Notes under the pieces: generated by a model
Told to the model about the DNA's origin: nothing
What the model saw: the letters and a program-made list of their open reading frames with translations, nothing else
Databases searched by the model: none
Made by a program: the position numbers and the translations under genes
In this document: one piece after another, positions 45,597 through 47,782 of the stretch
Layout of the letters: the number at the start of each line of letters is the position of its first letter
Position numbering within the stretch: position 1 is the first letter of the stretch
Assembly (NCBI GenBank): GCA_002722175.1
Contig: PBKU01000023.1
Coordinates: 1 to 47,782 of the forward strand
DNA length: 47,782 nucleotides
DNA from: Magnetovibrio sp.
Lineage (GTDB): Bacteria; Pseudomonadota; Alphaproteobacteria; Rhodospirillales; Casp-alpha2
Direction of reading: 5' to 3'

Positions 45597-46862
45597 TTAT
45601 TCAGATTCATTAGCCCTTACTCTTTTTATGAGGCTTTCAATCGTAATTCCCTGTATTAAGATCGTAAAGATGACCACTGCATATGTTGCGGTCAAAATAA
45701 CATCTTTCTCGGGAATGTCGGGTAATGCCAGAGCTAGTGCTACGGATATTCCTCCCCTAAGCCCAGCCCAGGTTAGAATGACAATATCACCCTTGTCCTT
45801 CTCCGCGACCGGTGCGAGACTCATCATTGGAAAAGAAACAGCCGACCAGCGAGCAAATAAAGAAATTATAATTACTGCAATGCTTAATGGGACGATGTTG
45901 CCCTCAAATGACAGCACAATAACTTCAAATCCAATTAACACAAAAAGTGCGGCATTTAAAATTTCATCAATTAGGTGCCAAAATTGAGTTACATGAGTTC
46001 TAGTTTTTTCACTCATCGCAAGACGACGACCTGTATTCCCAATGAATACTCCGGCAATGACCATTGCAATTGGGCCGGATACGTGAAGATAAAGAGCTAA
46101 CGAGTATGCTCCCGTGACCAGGGCTAAAGTGATAATGACCTCAATAATGTAGTCGTTCATTCGGCGAAGCAATAAAAATGCAAGATATCCGGAAATTAAG
46201 CCTAGAAGAGCGCCTCCGGCTGCCTCTTTAACGAAGAACCCCACAATTTCATTTACCCCAACCGAATCGCTTCCATGTCCGCCGCTAAGTGCACCGAAAG
46301 CTATAGTCCCAAGGAGGGAGTACAGTACAACTGCGACGCCATCGTTAAAAAGACTCTCTCCTGCGATCGTTGCTTCCAATCGGGGGGGGACTTTAATTGT
46401 TTTAAGCATCGCAAGAACGGCAACAGGATCTGTGGGTGAAACAATTACGCCAAAAACTAGGCAAATCAGGAAGTCAACTTCAAAACCAAATAGCCCTGTT
46501 AGAAAATAAAACCCGCACCCATTAATTATTGTTGAAATTGCGACGCCAAGACTAGCTAACGTAGAAATGTGTAGCTTTGAATCCATTAAATCCTGCAAGT
46601 TGACGTGCAAAGCGCCTGCAAACAAGAGAAAGCTCAATATGCCGTGCATCAAGGTCCGATTAAAGTCTATTCCTTCGAGCCAGAGTTTCAAACCTGTTCT
46701 CATTCCTACGTCTGGCAGTAAAACATCAATCAATATAACTCCCAGCGCAGTTGCTAGGGCTATAAGAACCAGGCCTACGGTAAGAGGAAGTTTCAAATAT
46801 CGATGATTTATGAACCCAAATATACCAACACAGGTTAACAGGATTGCAGGTACTTCAAGCAT
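45597..46862 (-). CDS. Na+/H+ antiporter, CPA1 family (NhaP-like)
   Basis: 421-aa inner-membrane antiporter with about 12 hydrophobic segments. The ion-binding ND motif is in GESLFNDGVAVVLYSLLG (near residue 170), with FGVIVSPTDPVAVLAMLKTIKVPPRLEATIAGE just before it, as in CPA1 proteins. SGPIAMVIAGVFIGNTGRRLAMS and LTWAGLRGGISVALALALP are further CPA1 blocks. It exchanges cytoplasmic sodium, and perhaps potassium, for protons and would help in a saline habitat. No long C-terminal cytoplasmic regulatory domain is present. A strong ribosome site, GAGGGGGG, precedes the ATG at 46862. Single gene. Confidence 0.93.
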   Translation of the reverse strand: MLEVPAILLTCVGIFGFINHRYLKLPLTVGLVLIALATALGVILIDVLLPDVGMRTGLKLWLEGIDFNRTLMHGILSFLLFAGALHVNLQDLMDSKLHISTLASLGVAISTIINGCGFYFLTGLFGFEVDFLICLVFGVIVSPTDPVAVLAMLKTIKVPPRLEATIAGESLFNDGVAVVLYSLLGTIAFGALSGGHGSDSVGVNEIVGFFVKEAAGGALLGLISGYLAFLLLRRMNDYIIEVIITLALVTGAYSLALYLHVSGPIAMVIAGVFIGNTGRRLAMSEKTRTHVTQFWHLIDEILNAALFVLIGFEVIVLSFEGNIVPLSIAVIIISLFARWSAVSFPMMSLAPVAEKDKGDIVILTWAGLRGGISVALALALPDIPEKDVILTATYAVVIFTILIQGITIESLIKRVRANESE

Positions 46863-47103
46863 TATTCCCCCCTCTGAATGTGATACTAAGCAGTCTGCAT
46901 TGCAAATATTATCTAGTATTACGAAGTCGTCAAGAACAGGATTATCTGAGGGGTACTATTCCACAATAAAAACATAAGTTAGATATTGTTTTATTTTTTT
47001 CGTATGGATTTATTGCGCAGTGTCTGATTATGGGTATTATACCGCCCTTATGTACGTTTATTGACAAAAATAATGCGGAAAAATTAAAATTCCCAGTGAT
47101 TAA

Positions 47104-47643
47104 ATGGAAGATATGCCTGCCGACGTTGATAATGCGTTTATTATTGCATTCTGGTTTGAGGATACTGCATTAAAGGATAATGAGCCTCTTCAACCACAAA
47201 AGATGCAGCGACTTCTATTTATCTCCCAGGCATATTACGCTGTCATAAATAACGGTCGAAAATTAATGCCTGCTGTTTTTGTGGCGAATGAGCTGGGACC
47301 GATTGAACCAAATATTTTTGTAGCCTTCTCGCGTGGCCGCCCAGATGTTGATATAGAGCGTGACCTTCCGCCTGACGTGGAAGATTACCTTCTGGCAATA
47401 TGGCGTCGTTTTGGCCATTATTCCATTGACAGCCTTAATGAACTAACAAAAGACTCTTCTGCATACAAGGCGGCTCTGAAAAGGGGAGGGAACGCTGAAA
47501 TGTCACTGATGGAAATAGAAAAGTCCTTTTTAAAGCCAAAAGACCGTCTTGCAGCTGCCAAGGTATTGCAGCCAAAGGTATATCGAACACAAACAGGACG
47601 GTCGGTGCATGTAAAAAAATGGAAACCACGAAAAAAAACATGA
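47104..47643 (+). CDS. Panacea (SocA/DUF4065)-domain protein
   Basis: 179 aa, no signal or membrane segment. The core (DNAFIIAFWFEDTALKDNEPLQPQKMQRLLFISQAYYAVINNGRKLMPAVFVANELGPIEPNIFVAF, then DVEDYLLAIWRRFGHYSIDSLNELTKDSSAYKAAL) is the Panacea fold, seen in GepA phage-associated proteins and in antitoxins of toxin pairs. The C-terminus is basic and ends in RTQTGRSVHVKKWKPRKK. The conserved form I recall in Alphaproteobacteria is a lone chromosomal gene. No toxin-like partner is visible within the 140 bases to the window end or 240 bases upstream. An ATG at 47113 is an alternative start. Confidence 0.78.
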   Translation: MEDMPADVDNAFIIAFWFEDTALKDNEPLQPQKMQRLLFISQAYYAVINNGRKLMPAVFVANELGPIEPNIFVAFSRGRPDVDIERDLPPDVEDYLLAIWRRFGHYSIDSLNELTKDSSAYKAALKRGGNAEMSLMEIEKSFLKPKDRLAAAKVLQPKVYRTQTGRSVHVKKWKPRKKT

Positions 47644-47782
47644 CATTTGATCGGTTAATTCTGATTTCCCTGGACTGATTAACTGGTCATCGATTCTTTC
47701 TTGATTGAAAGATCAGTTCGTAAACAAGTTAATGCTCTTTCCCTGATATAGAATATCCAGCTACCTTCCAAACAGATAAAGC

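Overview
This AT-rich window is bacterial chromosome, most likely from a free-living, probably marine alphaproteobacterium. The taxon call is inference from gene content. It rests on a DUF1489 gene, an ELM1-type protein, an SbmA/BacA-type transporter, a DUF6505-like protein and a 17-kDa-antigen-type lipoprotein. Coding density is high. Most genes are metabolic or transport functions, and I see no phage, transposon, CRISPR array, rRNA or tRNA.

Layout. 1-1844 (minus): part of a taurine/sulfonate ABC importer (substrate-binding protein, then ATPase); the ATPase loses family similarity near base 229, so the first ~228 bases are suspect. 2285-5381: HspQ, a short SbmA/BacA-type transporter, an AzlCD amino-acid exporter pair and a DUF6505-like protein. 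5578-12073: an accessory-looking catabolic block with a class II aldolase, an M24-fold hydrolase without metal ligands, a maleate isomerase/EutA-like racemase-fold enzyme, an M20D amidohydrolase, a signal-less BtuF-like protein and SelO. 12193-15878: a TPR-glycosyltransferase, a DUF3144-like protein, and a two-ORF unit encoding a protein with a possible carbohydrate-binding region and two adhesin-like repeats.

15988-18601 (minus): an ECHDC3-like enoyl-CoA hydratase homologue, a CoA-binding protein and O-acetylhomoserine sulfhydrylase. These diverge from 18813-29309 (plus), a leucine/isovalerate degradation cluster. It holds isovaleryl-CoA dehydrogenase, both methylcrotonyl-CoA carboxylase subunits, methylglutaconyl-CoA hydratase, HMG-CoA lyase and a thiolase, with a DsbA-fold isomerase, a rhodanese and an OsmC protein among them. 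Together they would take isovaleryl-CoA to acetyl-CoA and acetoacetate. A palindrome resembling LiuR operators lies between the two divergent units.

29325-39284: a PadR-like regulator, class III aminotransferase, PyrE, TPR-sulfotransferase, ELM1-family protein, EamA transporter, hydroxypyruvate isomerase-like protein, GmhB-like phosphatase and glutaryl-CoA dehydrogenase. 39445-47643: an unknown exported protein, a KdsC-like phosphatase, two small lipoproteins, a membrane alpha/beta hydrolase, a small unknown protein, a homocysteine methyltransferase, a LysE exporter, an Na+/H+ antiporter and an orphan Panacea-domain protein. The strongest leads for something undescribed are the 5578-9665 catabolic block, the 14271-15878 two-ORF unit, the exported protein at 39445-40626 and the altered ATPase at the left edge.
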